Shown here one piece after another: positions 7,928 to 17,007 of a stretch of 64,000 nt of DNA (its first letter is position 1; each line of letters begins with the position of its first letter). Below the pieces are notes generated by a model. That model was not told the origin of the DNA, did not search any database, and saw nothing but the letters and a program-made list of their open reading frames with translations. The DNA lies in the NCBI GenBank assembly GCA_963748095.1, contig CAVVIO010000012.1:32794-96793 (forward strand), given 5' to 3'. A program made the position numbers and the translations under genes. Origin of the DNA: CAVVIO01 sp963748095 (GTDB lineage Bacteria > Bacteroidota > Bacteroidia > Bacteroidales > UBA10428).

Positions 7928-9304
7928 ATGGAGCAGTTATTTTCAGAGGTAAAATCTGATAAAGCAATAACCTCAGAGCACATCGATCGTGATAAAGTAC
8001 TGGCAGTGATCTCGCCTCATGCCGGTTATGTCTTTTCCGGACGTATGGCAGCAACCAGTTTCAGCCAGATCGATCCAGACAAGCAGTACAATACTATTTT
8101 TGTAATCGGATCGAGCCACCGGATTACATTTAACGGTGCTTCCGTATATAATAAAGGGAATTACCTCACTCCTCTTGGAGAGGTAAAAGTCGACCGAACT
8201 ATTGCCAATTTGCTGATCGACGATTACAAATTTTTCACATTCCATCCCGATGCACATGACGGGGAACACAGCCTGGAAGTTCAGTTGCCTTTTTTGCAAT
8301 ATATTTTAAAAAAAGATTTCAAAATAGTCCCCATTGTTTTGGGAACTCAGGATGAAGGTACCTGCAAAAAAATCGCCGAAGCCCTGAAACCTTACTTTAA
8401 TGAAGACAACCTGTTTGTTATCAGTACCGACTTCTCACATTATCCGAAATACGATGACGCGGTAAAAGTTGACCAGCAAACAGCCGATGCGATAATGACC
8501 AATAACCCTGTTAAGTTCATTAATACGCTTGACAGGAACAGAGATATGAACATTCCCAACCTGCTTACCAGTATATGTGGGTGGACATCAGCACTTACAC
8601 TGTTGTATATCACGCAAGACATGCCGGATATCCGGTATATTCATGAAGCCTACCAGAATTCGGGCGATTCCAAAACTTACGGAGACAAATCAAGAGTGGT
8701 AGGATATCAGTCAATAGTTGTTATAAAGGAAACGTCTGAAGAAAAAAAGGAGTTTGGATTAAGCAGGCAGGATAAAAATGATTTGCTCAGCTTAGCCCGC
8801 AATACGATTGAATCGTATGTAAAAACAAATAAAAAACCAGGTATTGATACAGAAAATTTTTCACCTTCCTTATTAACACCGGCAGGGGCATTTGTTACAT
8901 TGCGTAAAAAAGGAAAACTCAGAGGATGCATCGGCAGTTTCAATCCGGATATACCACTTTATAAAGTCGTACAGGAAATGGCTGTTTCTGCTGCTTCCAA
9001 AGATTATCGTTTCAGTCCGGTTACACCCGATGAGCTTGACAAGATAGATATTGAAATATCGGTTTTAACACCACTAAAGAAAATTAATTCGACAGATGAA
9101 ATTAAACTGGGCAGGGATGGTATCTATCTAAAAAAGGGATACCATTCCGGCACCTTTCTTCCACAAGTAGCTACTGAAACCGGATGGAACCTGGAAGAAT
9201 TCCTTGGACATTGTGCTCGTGATAAAGCAGGTATCGGCTGGGACGGATGGACTGATGCCGATATTTATACTTATGAAGCCCTTATTTTTTCGGAAAAGGA
9301 ATAA
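7928..9304 (+). CDS. Memo-like + AMMECR1 fusion (AmmeMemoRadiSam systems B and A)
   Basis: The intact 458-residue frame has an N-terminal Memo-like dioxygenase-fold domain. Its motifs are ISPHAGYVFSGRMAA, IGSSH, DGEHSLEVQLPFLQ and STDFSHY. A C-terminal AMMECR1 domain follows from about residue 280 (LLSLARNTIESYV, FVTLRKKGKLRGCIGSF). The two families co-occur with a radical SAM protein in the AmmeMemoRadiSam system of unknown function, and that partner is not in the window. ATG 7928 is only an internal Met. The true start lies upstream in a frame-broken region that includes a lipoprotein signal, implying an exported form if real. Confidence 0.85.
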   Translation: MEQLFSEVKSDKAITSEHIDRDKVLAVISPHAGYVFSGRMAATSFSQIDPDKQYNTIFVIGSSHRITFNGASVYNKGNYLTPLGEVKVDRTIANLLIDDYKFFTFHPDAHDGEHSLEVQLPFLQYILKKDFKIVPIVLGTQDEGTCKKIAEALKPYFNEDNLFVISTDFSHYPKYDDAVKVDQQTADAIMTNNPVKFINTLDRNRDMNIPNLLTSICGWTSALTLLYITQDMPDIRYIHEAYQNSGDSKTYGDKSRVVGYQSIVVIKETSEEKKEFGLSRQDKNDLLSLARNTIESYVKTNKKPGIDTENFSPSLLTPAGAFVTLRKKGKLRGCIGSFNPDIPLYKVVQEMAVSAASKDYRFSPVTPDELDKIDIEISVLTPLKKINSTDEIKLGRDGIYLKKGYHSGTFLPQVATETGWNLEEFLGHCARDKAGIGWDGWTDADIYTYEALIFSEKE

Positions 9305-9360
9305 CCAATTGCTTTGCTGAAACGAGAACCGGAAGTTATAAATTTACAGATATTCTTATT

Positions 9361-11097
9361 CTAAAGAAATAATTCTTTATACAATCCCCGGAAAAAAGCC
9401 CTGGCATTGATTCCCAAAACCCTGTTCCGGTAACCTCCTTCCTGCACAACAAGAGTGGGCAGATGAAGTGAAGCAATTAATTTGCCATTTTCTTCAAAAT
9501 CTTTGGAACCGAGATTCCATGTTCCGGTCGGGTCGCCTTTGGCAGTATCGAGACCCAGCGCTACTACCAGAAAATCAGGCCTGTAATTTCCAATCTCTTT
9601 CAGGGCTTTACTCAGAGTCAACCGGTAAGCAGTTCCGTCAATGATCTCCTGTAACGGATGATTGATATTGTAACCTGTACCTGCCCCCTCGCCTTTCTCT
9701 TCCCTGAATCCTGAAAAATAAGGATAGGCAAAAGAGGGATGACCATGGATGGAAATTGTCAGCACATCCGCCCGGTTATAAAATATCTGCTGTTGGCCGT
9801 TTCCGTGATGATAATCCACATCGAGAATGGCTACTTTTCCAAACCGGCTGAGATAATTGGCTGCAATTGCATTATTATTAAAATAACAAAATCCTCCGAA
9901 TACAAATCTTTCAGCATGGTGACCAGGCGGCCGGGTAAGTACATAAGCAGCTCGGGTCCCTTCAAGAACAGCATCGGCAGCAGTTAACGTGCAATTTACA
10001 CCACGTCTTGCTGCCAGGTAAGCATTCAGATTCAGGGGAGTAAAGGTATCGATGCAATAATATCCGGCACGAACCGACAGTTCTTTTGGCGGATGTGCAG
10101 CGTTTCTTATGGGAAAAACGTAAGGATATACCGATTTTCCCGGTTTCATTTCACTGCAGACCTTCTTAAAATAATTGACATATCCTTTATCATGAACTTC
10201 CAGTATATACTTATCGGGATATTCCGAAATTTTACCCTGGCGGAACATTTCGGTATTTTCAATTTCACGGATTATACTGGTAATTCTTACGGGCGATTCT
10301 ACATAACCTACTTCTTTAATGTGATGGAGCTCATGCTTATCGTTGACTACCAGGAATATTTTTTTCCGGGACATCTGAATTCCGGAAGAGATTTTTTCGG
10401 CCTTTTTCTTATAAAGGTACGGTCGCAATTGTATCGGATCGTCCTTGACTGAGCCCACCACATTTTTTATGTAAGATTCGGGACAATAGTCCCCGTATTT
10501 TCTCTCAAGGATTGCCCGGATAATTTTTTGTGCCGATTTCCCCGAAACCGGCGTGTTTTTTCCCAGATCGTCGAAAACCAGGTAAGGCGGACAATCATCT
10601 CCTTCTTTTACAGGAGTTTCGTATTTAGTGTTGATTACCGGCCGGGCTCCATATTGTTCATAAAATGCCAGCCGTCTTTTATTTTGTTCAACAGTTACTT
10701 TATTGGAACACAAGTCCGGATTATCGGGCAGGCATTCGAAAAAAATACCAGGTGAACGCAATGCAAGCGCCTCGTCACGAAGTTTTTCGTAAATCGCCCC
10801 ACCTACTCCTGATGAAGTTTTTCCGGGCGAAACAGCCAGGAAATCGAGATAACAAAATTTCAGGTCGGACATGAACAACAGCAGGGCAAATCCCCGTATG
10901 TTTCCACGTGTGTCATCGGCAACTATCAGAAAAGTCTGGTATTTGTATTTCAACGGATTAACTAGCTGTTCGGAAACCTCGTCGATCTTTTCTTCCCTGA
11001 TATCCGGAAATTGTTCCCGGATAATGGACTTCACCTTGTTCATTGCCTGAATATTGGCATCCAGATATGGATTTGAAATTTTACGTATCCGAAGCAT
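9361..11097 (-). CDS. GNAT acetyltransferase - histone-deacetylase-family fusion
   Basis: The preferred start is the ATG at 11097 (MLRIRKISNPYL). An alternative 11 codons upstream adds a hydrophobic leader. Residues ~1-190 resemble a GNAT acetyltransferase (FLAVSPGKTSSGVGGAIYEK, a typical acetyl-CoA loop, and RRLAFYEQYGA). The C-terminal ~310 residues are a class II/acetylpolyamine-amidohydrolase-type deacetylase. Its zinc and catalytic motifs are complete: RPPGHHAE, DVDYHHGNGQQQIF, GLDTAKGDPTG and VVQEGGYRNRVLG. One polypeptide may therefore add and remove acetyl groups. Substrate (protein lysine, polyamine or other amine) is unknown. Confidence 0.88.
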   Translation of the reverse strand: MLRIRKISNPYLDANIQAMNKVKSIIREQFPDIREEKIDEVSEQLVNPLKYKYQTFLIVADDTRGNIRGFALLLFMSDLKFCYLDFLAVSPGKTSSGVGGAIYEKLRDEALALRSPGIFFECLPDNPDLCSNKVTVEQNKRRLAFYEQYGARPVINTKYETPVKEGDDCPPYLVFDDLGKNTPVSGKSAQKIIRAILERKYGDYCPESYIKNVVGSVKDDPIQLRPYLYKKKAEKISSGIQMSRKKIFLVVNDKHELHHIKEVGYVESPVRITSIIREIENTEMFRQGKISEYPDKYILEVHDKGYVNYFKKVCSEMKPGKSVYPYVFPIRNAAHPPKELSVRAGYYCIDTFTPLNLNAYLAARRGVNCTLTAADAVLEGTRAAYVLTRPPGHHAERFVFGGFCYFNNNAIAANYLSRFGKVAILDVDYHHGNGQQQIFYNRADVLTISIHGHPSFAYPYFSGFREEKGEGAGTGYNINHPLQEIIDGTAYRLTLSKALKEIGNYRPDFLVVALGLDTAKGDPTGTWNLGSKDFEENGKLIASLHLPTLVVQEGGYRNRVLGINARAFFRGLYKELFL

Positions 11098-11202
11098 ATA
11101 ATTTTTTACTGAAAGTATGAAAAAAATCAACGGATAGTATGTTCTTACATATTAAAAAGCTTTAAACTTCCTAAAATAGCTCCATAAACAGTTACTAATT
11201 CC

Positions 11203-11210
11203 TATTTTTG
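11203..11210 (+). promoter_or_regulatory. Possible Bacteroidota -7 element for the DUF3820 gene
   Basis: TATTTTTG at 11203-11210 matches TAnnTTTG and lies 27 bp before the start codon. No good TTTG -33 element is seen 19-22 bp upstream, so support is partial. Confidence 0.35.
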
Positions 11211-11237
11211 TAACCGATGAACAATTAATTACTTCCT

Positions 11238-11471
11238 ATGTCAGAAAAGGATAACAATGATTTTTTTAATCCTGGTATATTACTGGAACTGGTAACTATG
11301 AAAATGCCATTCGGGAAATACAAAGACCGTATTCTTTGTGATCTGCCGGAACCCTACCTGCTTTGGTTTCATCAAAAAGGATTTCCCAGCGGTAAACTGG
11401 GAGTATTACTTTCCACGCTATATGAAATAAAACTAAATGGACTGGAATATCTGCTGGAGCCGTTAAAATAA
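11238..11471 (+). CDS. DUF3820 family protein
   Basis: This 77-residue cytoplasmic protein carries the short DUF3820 pattern. MPFGKYKDRILCDLPEPYLLWFHQKGFPSGKLG includes the conserved P-x-G-K-x-x-G/D and D-L-P-x-x-Y-L-W-x signatures. The length is normal for the family. Some relatives were named quorum-sensing-regulated virulence factor, but the function here is unknown. It stands alone between a divergent deacetylase gene and the MarR gene. Confidence 0.8.
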   Translation: MSEKDNNDFFNPGILLELVTMKMPFGKYKDRILCDLPEPYLLWFHQKGFPSGKLGVLLSTLYEIKLNGLEYLLEPLK

Positions 11472-11591
11472 TGCCGATAATTTCCTTTTGCAATATTATT
11501 AATATCATGATTCACATGATTCTTATAAAGGAATTATTCTAATAAATTAGTTTTTTCCTGAAATATTATAATATTTTTAAATACTTATTAT

Positions 11592-11621
11592 AAATTCGTA
11601 ATGAATTTCTACGAATTCGTA
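11592..11621 (+). promoter_or_regulatory. Candidate operator upstream of the MarR-like gene
   Basis: AAATTC (11592-11597) and GAATTT (11603-11608) form an inverted repeat, followed by the perfect 12-bp palindrome TACGAATTCGTA (11610-11621). Both lie within 45 bp of the start at 11636. MarR proteins commonly bind such palindromes over their own promoters, so autoregulation is a reasonable inference. Confidence 0.45.
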
Positions 11622-11635
11622 TTAAACTTTACGAC

Positions 11636-12313
11636 ATGCCTCAAAAATACAAAATCATTCAACAATTAATAGATCTGTGGCAGGAATTCGAGGACCAAGA
11701 GGAAAATGCTGATTTTCAAAAATTCGGGGAATGGTTATCCGAAAGGCCGGCAGAAGGCAAAAAAAATACGTACGGCGAGGAGATTATAACAACAGATCAG
11801 ATCAACATACCGTATATGGAAGGCATGGCAATAAAGGAGAAAATAAATTTTCTATTATCCAGATTATCACGTTTTTATGATTTTTACACAAAAAAATTTT
11901 TTAGTAGTTTACCTATTAATAACCAATTGGAATTTCAGTTCCTTTTATCGTTAAACAAAAGCGGCATGCCCAAAAAAACGGAAATTATCAAATCACAATT
12001 GGTTGAGTATACAACAGGAATTGATATACTGAAACGATTGTCACGGCTGGGATTGGTCGAAGAGTATAAGGATAATCAAGACAAACGAAGTATACGGGTT
12101 CGAATTACCTCCGAAGGAAAACGAACACTTATTGAGGCATTGCTTCGCATCAAAAAAATCAATGATCTGTTTTTTAAGGAAACAGACATAAAAACATGTC
12201 GTTTGTTGATAAATCCATTGATTACTCTGAATAATTATCATACGATCCTGTTCGATAAACACTCGGGAAAAAATTATTTCGAATGGCTGGAACTGGCCAT
12301 GCTTCCGGAATAG
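11636..12313 (+). CDS. MarR-like winged-helix regulator
   Basis: This 225-residue protein has about 85 unusual N-terminal residues, which are acidic with FQKFGEWLSERP. A MarR-type winged helix follows: recognition region GMPKKTEIIKSQLVEYTTGIDILKRLSRLGLVEEY and wing DNQDKRSIRVRITSEGKRTL. The Asp-Arg wing and ITSEG match MarR. No ligand pocket can be read. It precedes the large sensor/ATP-grasp gene by 75 bp on the same strand and may control it. Two inverted repeats lie just upstream of its own start. Confidence 0.8.
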   Translation: MPQKYKIIQQLIDLWQEFEDQEENADFQKFGEWLSERPAEGKKNTYGEEIITTDQINIPYMEGMAIKEKINFLLSRLSRFYDFYTKKFFSSLPINNQLEFQFLLSLNKSGMPKKTEIIKSQLVEYTTGIDILKRLSRLGLVEEYKDNQDKRSIRVRITSEGKRTLIEALLRIKKINDLFFKETDIKTCRLLINPLITLNNYHTILFDKHSGKNYFEWLELAMLPE

Positions 12314-12388
12314 TATTTAATACCTGTCCCAGGTATCCTGATTACTATCGTGGGGAAAAATAGAACCAATTTATGAATTCATAACCCG

Positions 12389-15300
12389 ATGCGTAATACC
12401 CGTTATAAAAGTCCCGGTACACCAATAATCAACAATGCGTTGGAAATAAAAAGACTTTCTGTGATCAATGAAATCATTGCCGTATTTCAGAAATCACTTC
12501 CTTTAAAGGAGTCTCTGCTAAAAATATGTAACTTACTTCCCGATGCATTCGAATTTCCTGAATACATTGCCATAAAGATACTCTATTCCGATTTACAGGT
12601 TCAGAACAAGAATTTTCTGGAAACCCCATGGATGGAACGCCATCATTTAAAAATTCCTGGTAAAAATAAAGGAACACTGGAAATATACTATTCAAGAGAA
12701 TATATAGAAAAGGTTGATAGGGAGTTTCTGTTGAAAGATAACCGGTTTCTCGATAAATTTATGACCATCATAGCCGGTGAAATATCAAAAAAGGAACTGG
12801 AAGAAATATTCAGTGACAATACCGAAAGGGTAAAAGAGCTGACAGGTATTAACAGAACAACAGCCATTCTGAAAAAAGGAACCTCCCTTGAAGAATCACT
12901 ACAGGAAATTTGTTCATTTCTTCCCGAAGCATGGCAATATCCCAGGCACACTGCTGTGAGGATAATATATGAAGACAAAATCTTTGTAAACAAAAAATTC
13001 AGAAATACCCAGTGGACACAACAACAGTGTTTCGAAACTCCCGACGGTAAAAGCGGGTTGATTGAAGTTTTTTATCTCAGGGAATTTCCGAAAGAAGATG
13101 AAGGCCCCTTTTTGAAAGAAGAAAGAAACCTGCTGGATAACCTGGCCGCCCTTATATCCGGAACTGCCTCGAAAAATGCATTACAGCAATTACTGATTCA
13201 AAATACGGAACGATTGAAAGAACTCAGGGGTATAAGTCAGACATCAGCAGTCCTGAAACAATCGCGTAATATAGAAGAGTCTTTACAGACTATCTGCTCT
13301 ATTCTCCCGGAAGCATGGCAATACCCTGAATTCACCGTTACCAGAATCATCTATGAAAATGAAATATTTACCAGTCCTAATTTCAAGGAAACAAAATGGG
13401 TTCAGAAACAGGAATTTGAGGCCCCGAATAATAAAACGGGAACCATTGAAATCTATTACCTGAAAGAATTTCCCGCGGCTGATGAAGGTCCCTTTCTTAA
13501 AGAAGAACGTCATTTACTGATTAATCTTGCAAACCTGATTGCAGGATCAGCTACCAAAGATGTCTTCAATAAATTACTGGCAGAAAACAAAGAACGGTTA
13601 AAAGAGTTAAGAGCCATAAACCAGACCTCGCGACTTATTGCCCAAGGTTTATCAATTGACGAAACTTTACAGAAAATATGTAATATTCTTCCAAAATCCT
13701 GGCAATATCCGCAAAATACAGCTGTCCGTATCAGATATGAAGACAAGGAATATCTTACCCGGAATTTCAGGGAAACGGTGTGGATTCAAAAAGAGAACTT
13801 CATAACCATTGATAACAAGAAAGGAACAATTGAAGTTTTTTATTTAAAAGAATTCCCGGATTGTTACGAAGGACCTTTCCTGAAAGAAGAACGACAACTT
13901 CTGATCAATATCGGCAAGTTAATCAGCGGTTACCTTAATAACTACAAAGGAAGAGAAATTTATAATGATACTTTATCGATCGAACGAACTACTCATAAAT
14001 CTATTGAATTCCGTGAGTCTCTTGTAAAAAACAAACAACCCCTTCAGCTATTCTTCAATAAGCAGGTGATTGACAAGTATATATATTTCGATATGATGAA
14101 ATACAAGGTGAAGGAAATACTCTTTGTTGCCACCTTGTACGATGCTTTTATCCTTGAAAACGAAGACCGGTTCTTTGAACAATTCATGGGGGAAATATAT
14201 CAGTACAGTCTGTTTTCGTTGCCGAGGATAACAGGTGTAACATCGGCAGAAGAAGCTCTGGAGTTGTTGGGGACTACCCATTTCGACCTGGTCATTCTCA
14301 TGGTCGGCCTCGATTCGAAAACACCGATTGAACTCGGAAAAAAGATCAAGCAGAAGCACCCACAACTGAACATTCACCTGCTGCTTAACCAAAAAAGTAA
14401 TATTAAATACTTTGAAGATCTTGTACCGACAATTAAATGGATCGAAAAACTTTATGTATGGAACGGGGATTCACAAATATTTTTCGCTATTGTAAAATCA
14501 ATCGAGGATCATGCGAACGTGGAGGACGATACAAAAATCGGATTGGTACGAATCATCTTGCTGATTGAAGATTCGGCACAATATTACTCAAAGTACCTTC
14601 CCATTCTCTATTCTATTTTCTTCAGTCAGGTACAACAGTCATTGGAAGAAGTTGAAAAGAACGAGCTGGAAAAAATATGCCGGATGCGTTCGAGGCCTAA
14701 AATACTTCACGCCCGAAATTATGAAGATGCCATCTATTTTTACAATAAGTATAAAGATTTTCTGTCATGTGTAATCTCCGATGTGGAGTTTGAACAAGAT
14801 GGAAAAATGAATAAAACAGCCGGGATCTGTTTTATCAAATATATCCGTTCACATCTGATCAACCTTCCTGTAATTTTACAATCAGCCGATCCGCATAATG
14901 AAAAAATTGCACAGGATCTGGGTGTTACTTTCATTAATAAAAATTCGGAAAGCCTGTTGAACGAATTAAAAAAATTTCTGAAGCATAATCTTAGATTCGG
15001 AGATTTTGTCTTCCGGGACAAAGAAGGGAACCCCATTGCCGTAGCACGTTCGATGCGTGAATTCGAAACCCTTTTCCAGCAAATACCTGAAGAATCGCTG
15101 TATGTACATGGAATTGACAATCAATTTTCGCTATGGTTCATGGCCCGTGGAGAGATTCAACTAGCCAAAACACTTAATCCAATAAAAATCAGTGATTTTG
15201 AGGATCTTGAAGAATTCCGTTATTTTTTCCTGAACACGTTGAAAAAGTACAAAGAAGAAAAAAAACGGGGTAAGATTCTGAATTTTGATGAAACTTCAAT

Positions 15301-17002
15301 ACTGGATGAAAAGAACATTGTTAGCTTCGCAAGTGGTTCACTTGGTGGAAAAGGACGTGGTCTGGCATTCATTAATACTTTAATATATAACCTCGATTTT
15401 TCAAATTATACCCGGGAGATAAATATTCGCACTCCTATAACGGCCATTATCGGAACCGATGAATATGAAAACTTTCTGGATAAAAATCATTTGTATGATA
15501 AGATTATAGATCCGAATGCAAGTTACCTGGAGATCCGGCAACAATTTATTCACGGTAATTTATCATCCCCATTGATTAAGAAGTTAAAGGTCTTTGTCCG
15601 ACAGGTTAACAAACCAATCGCCGTGCGATCATCAAGCCTATTCGAAGATTCGTTGACACAACCCTTTGCAGGAGTATTCGATACATATATTGTCCCAAAC
15701 AATAACAACAACAAAAAAGTTACACTTGATCGCTTGATCACTGCCATTAAACTTGTATTTGCATCTGTTTTTTCCGATAATGCAAGGACCTATTTTAAGG
15801 CGATTCACCATAAAGTAGAAGAAGAAAGAATGGCAGTAATCCTTCAGGAATTGGTAGGTAACCAGCATGATCATTATTATTATCCGGAAATCAGCGGTAT
15901 AGCGCAATCCTACAATTTTTACCCAATAGCACAGATGAAACCTGAAGAGGGATTTGCGGTAACTGCAATCGGACTTGGGACTTATGTGGTAGGTGGCAGA
16001 AAATCGTACCGTTTTTCTCCCACGTATCCGGCAATAGAAATGTATACAACAGAAGATTTATTAAAAAGTACACAGGTAGAATTCTACGCCCTTGATCTTT
16101 CGCGTAAAAAAATTGATTATTTAAAAGAGGGCGAGCTGGCCTCTCTCTTCCTTCTGGATATAAGTGCTGCTGAGAAACACGGTACCTTGAAACATTGTGT
16201 TTCGGTTTATAACAGGAATAACGATAAAATTGAGCCCGGGCTTAATGCAAATGGACCATGTATTATTAATTTTGCCGACATTTTAAAATTTAATTATATT
16301 CCCCTGGCCGAAACCATCTCCGTATTGCTAAATACCGCAAAAGAAGCTTTTGGTGCGCCTGTAGAAATAGAATATGCTATCGATTTATCAGGATCTCAAC
16401 ATAATCTTCCTACTTTTTATTTATTACAAATCAAGCCGTTGGTGGGTAATCAGCTTCATGTGGATTTTGACCTTGAACATACCGATGCATCAAAAACGGT
16501 ACTTTTTACAAGTTCGAGCCTTGGAAACGGTAAAATCGATTATATAAGTGATGTAATATATGTCCATATCCCTGCCTTCGACAAGATGAAAACCTTCAAA
16601 ATGGTTAAAGAAATTGAATACATTAATAAAATGATGCAAAAACAAAACAGGGAATATATTCTGATAGGACCAGGCAGATGGGGTACCAGGGATCAGTACC
16701 TGGGAATTCCAGTCGACTGGTCACAGATATCAAATGCCAGGGTAATTGTAGAAGTAAGCCTCTCAAATTATCCGCTTGATTCTTCTCTGGGATCACACTT
16801 TTTCTATAATTTAACTTCGATGAATATCGGATACTTTTCCGTACTGGATTCATCAAAAACGGATTATATCCGCTGGAAGATGCTGAATAATCAAAAAATA
16901 ATTTACCAGACAGATTATTTTCGTCATGTCCGGTTCAAAAATCCTTTAACGGTTCTGATGAACGGGAAGCAGAAAACATCAGCAATAATCATCAATGAAT
17001 AA
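12389..17002 (+). CDS. Four-sensor / two-receiver / PEP-synthase-like ATP-grasp protein
   Basis: This intact 1537-residue protein begins with four tandem ~125-residue repeats (about 24-134, 146-262, 272-390 and 400-516). Each has an ICxxLPxxWQYP-like block and an IEVFYLxEFP...EGPFLKEER block, reading like ligand- or redox-sensing modules. Next are two receiver-like domains. The first (575-705) lacks the phosphoacceptor Asp (LVILMVGLD). The second (718-866) keeps Glu727-Asp728, Asp798 and Lys851. From about 980 a PPDK_N/PEP-synthase ATP-grasp domain follows (GGKGRGLAFI; PIAVRSSSLFEDS, 1076-1088). The phosphohistidine and PEP-binding domains of true dikinases are absent. The C-terminus has GPGRWGT and LGSHFFYNL. 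It probably signals by nucleotide-dependent phosphotransfer (inference), and the next gene is 5 bp away. Confidence 0.8.
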   Translation: MRNTRYKSPGTPIINNALEIKRLSVINEIIAVFQKSLPLKESLLKICNLLPDAFEFPEYIAIKILYSDLQVQNKNFLETPWMERHHLKIPGKNKGTLEIYYSREYIEKVDREFLLKDNRFLDKFMTIIAGEISKKELEEIFSDNTERVKELTGINRTTAILKKGTSLEESLQEICSFLPEAWQYPRHTAVRIIYEDKIFVNKKFRNTQWTQQQCFETPDGKSGLIEVFYLREFPKEDEGPFLKEERNLLDNLAALISGTASKNALQQLLIQNTERLKELRGISQTSAVLKQSRNIEESLQTICSILPEAWQYPEFTVTRIIYENEIFTSPNFKETKWVQKQEFEAPNNKTGTIEIYYLKEFPAADEGPFLKEERHLLINLANLIAGSATKDVFNKLLAENKERLKELRAINQTSRLIAQGLSIDETLQKICNILPKSWQYPQNTAVRIRYEDKEYLTRNFRETVWIQKENFITIDNKKGTIEVFYLKEFPDCYEGPFLKEERQLLINIGKLISGYLNNYKGREIYNDTLSIERTTHKSIEFRESLVKNKQPLQLFFNKQVIDKYIYFDMMKYKVKEILFVATLYDAFILENEDRFFEQFMGEIYQYSLFSLPRITGVTSAEEALELLGTTHFDLVILMVGLDSKTPIELGKKIKQKHPQLNIHLLLNQKSNIKYFEDLVPTIKWIEKLYVWNGDSQIFFAIVKSIEDHANVEDDTKIGLVRIILLIEDSAQYYSKYLPILYSIFFSQVQQSLEEVEKNELEKICRMRSRPKILHARNYEDAIYFYNKYKDFLSCVISDVEFEQDGKMNKTAGICFIKYIRSHLINLPVILQSADPHNEKIAQDLGVTFINKNSESLLNELKKFLKHNLRFGDFVFRDKEGNPIAVARSMREFETLFQQIPEESLYVHGIDNQFSLWFMARGEIQLAKTLNPIKISDFEDLEEFRYFFLNTLKKYKEEKKRGKILNFDETSILDEKNIVSFASGSLGGKGRGLAFINTLIYNLDFSNYTREINIRTPITAIIGTDEYENFLDKNHLYDKIIDPNASYLEIRQQFIHGNLSSPLIKKLKVFVRQVNKPIAVRSSSLFEDSLTQPFAGVFDTYIVPNNNNNKKVTLDRLITAIKLVFASVFSDNARTYFKAIHHKVEEERMAVILQELVGNQHDHYYYPEISGIAQSYNFYPIAQMKPEEGFAVTAIGLGTYVVGGRKSYRFSPTYPAIEMYTTEDLLKSTQVEFYALDLSRKKIDYLKEGELASLFLLDISAAEKHGTLKHCVSVYNRNNDKIEPGLNANGPCIINFADILKFNYIPLAETISVLLNTAKEAFGAPVEIEYAIDLSGSQHNLPTFYLLQIKPLVGNQLHVDFDLEHTDASKTVLFTSSSLGNGKIDYISDVIYVHIPAFDKMKTFKMVKEIEYINKMMQKQNREYILIGPGRWGTRDQYLGIPVDWSQISNARVIVEVSLSNYPLDSSLGSHFFYNLTSMNIGYFSVLDSSKTDYIRWKMLNNQKIIYQTDYFRHVRFKNPLTVLMNGKQKTSAIIINE

Positions 17003-17007
17003 CTGGA

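Noticed and set aside
10093..10452. 119-residue plus-strand frame opposite the deacetylase fusion
   Set aside because: Shadow frame of a gene with complete catalytic motifs on the other strand.
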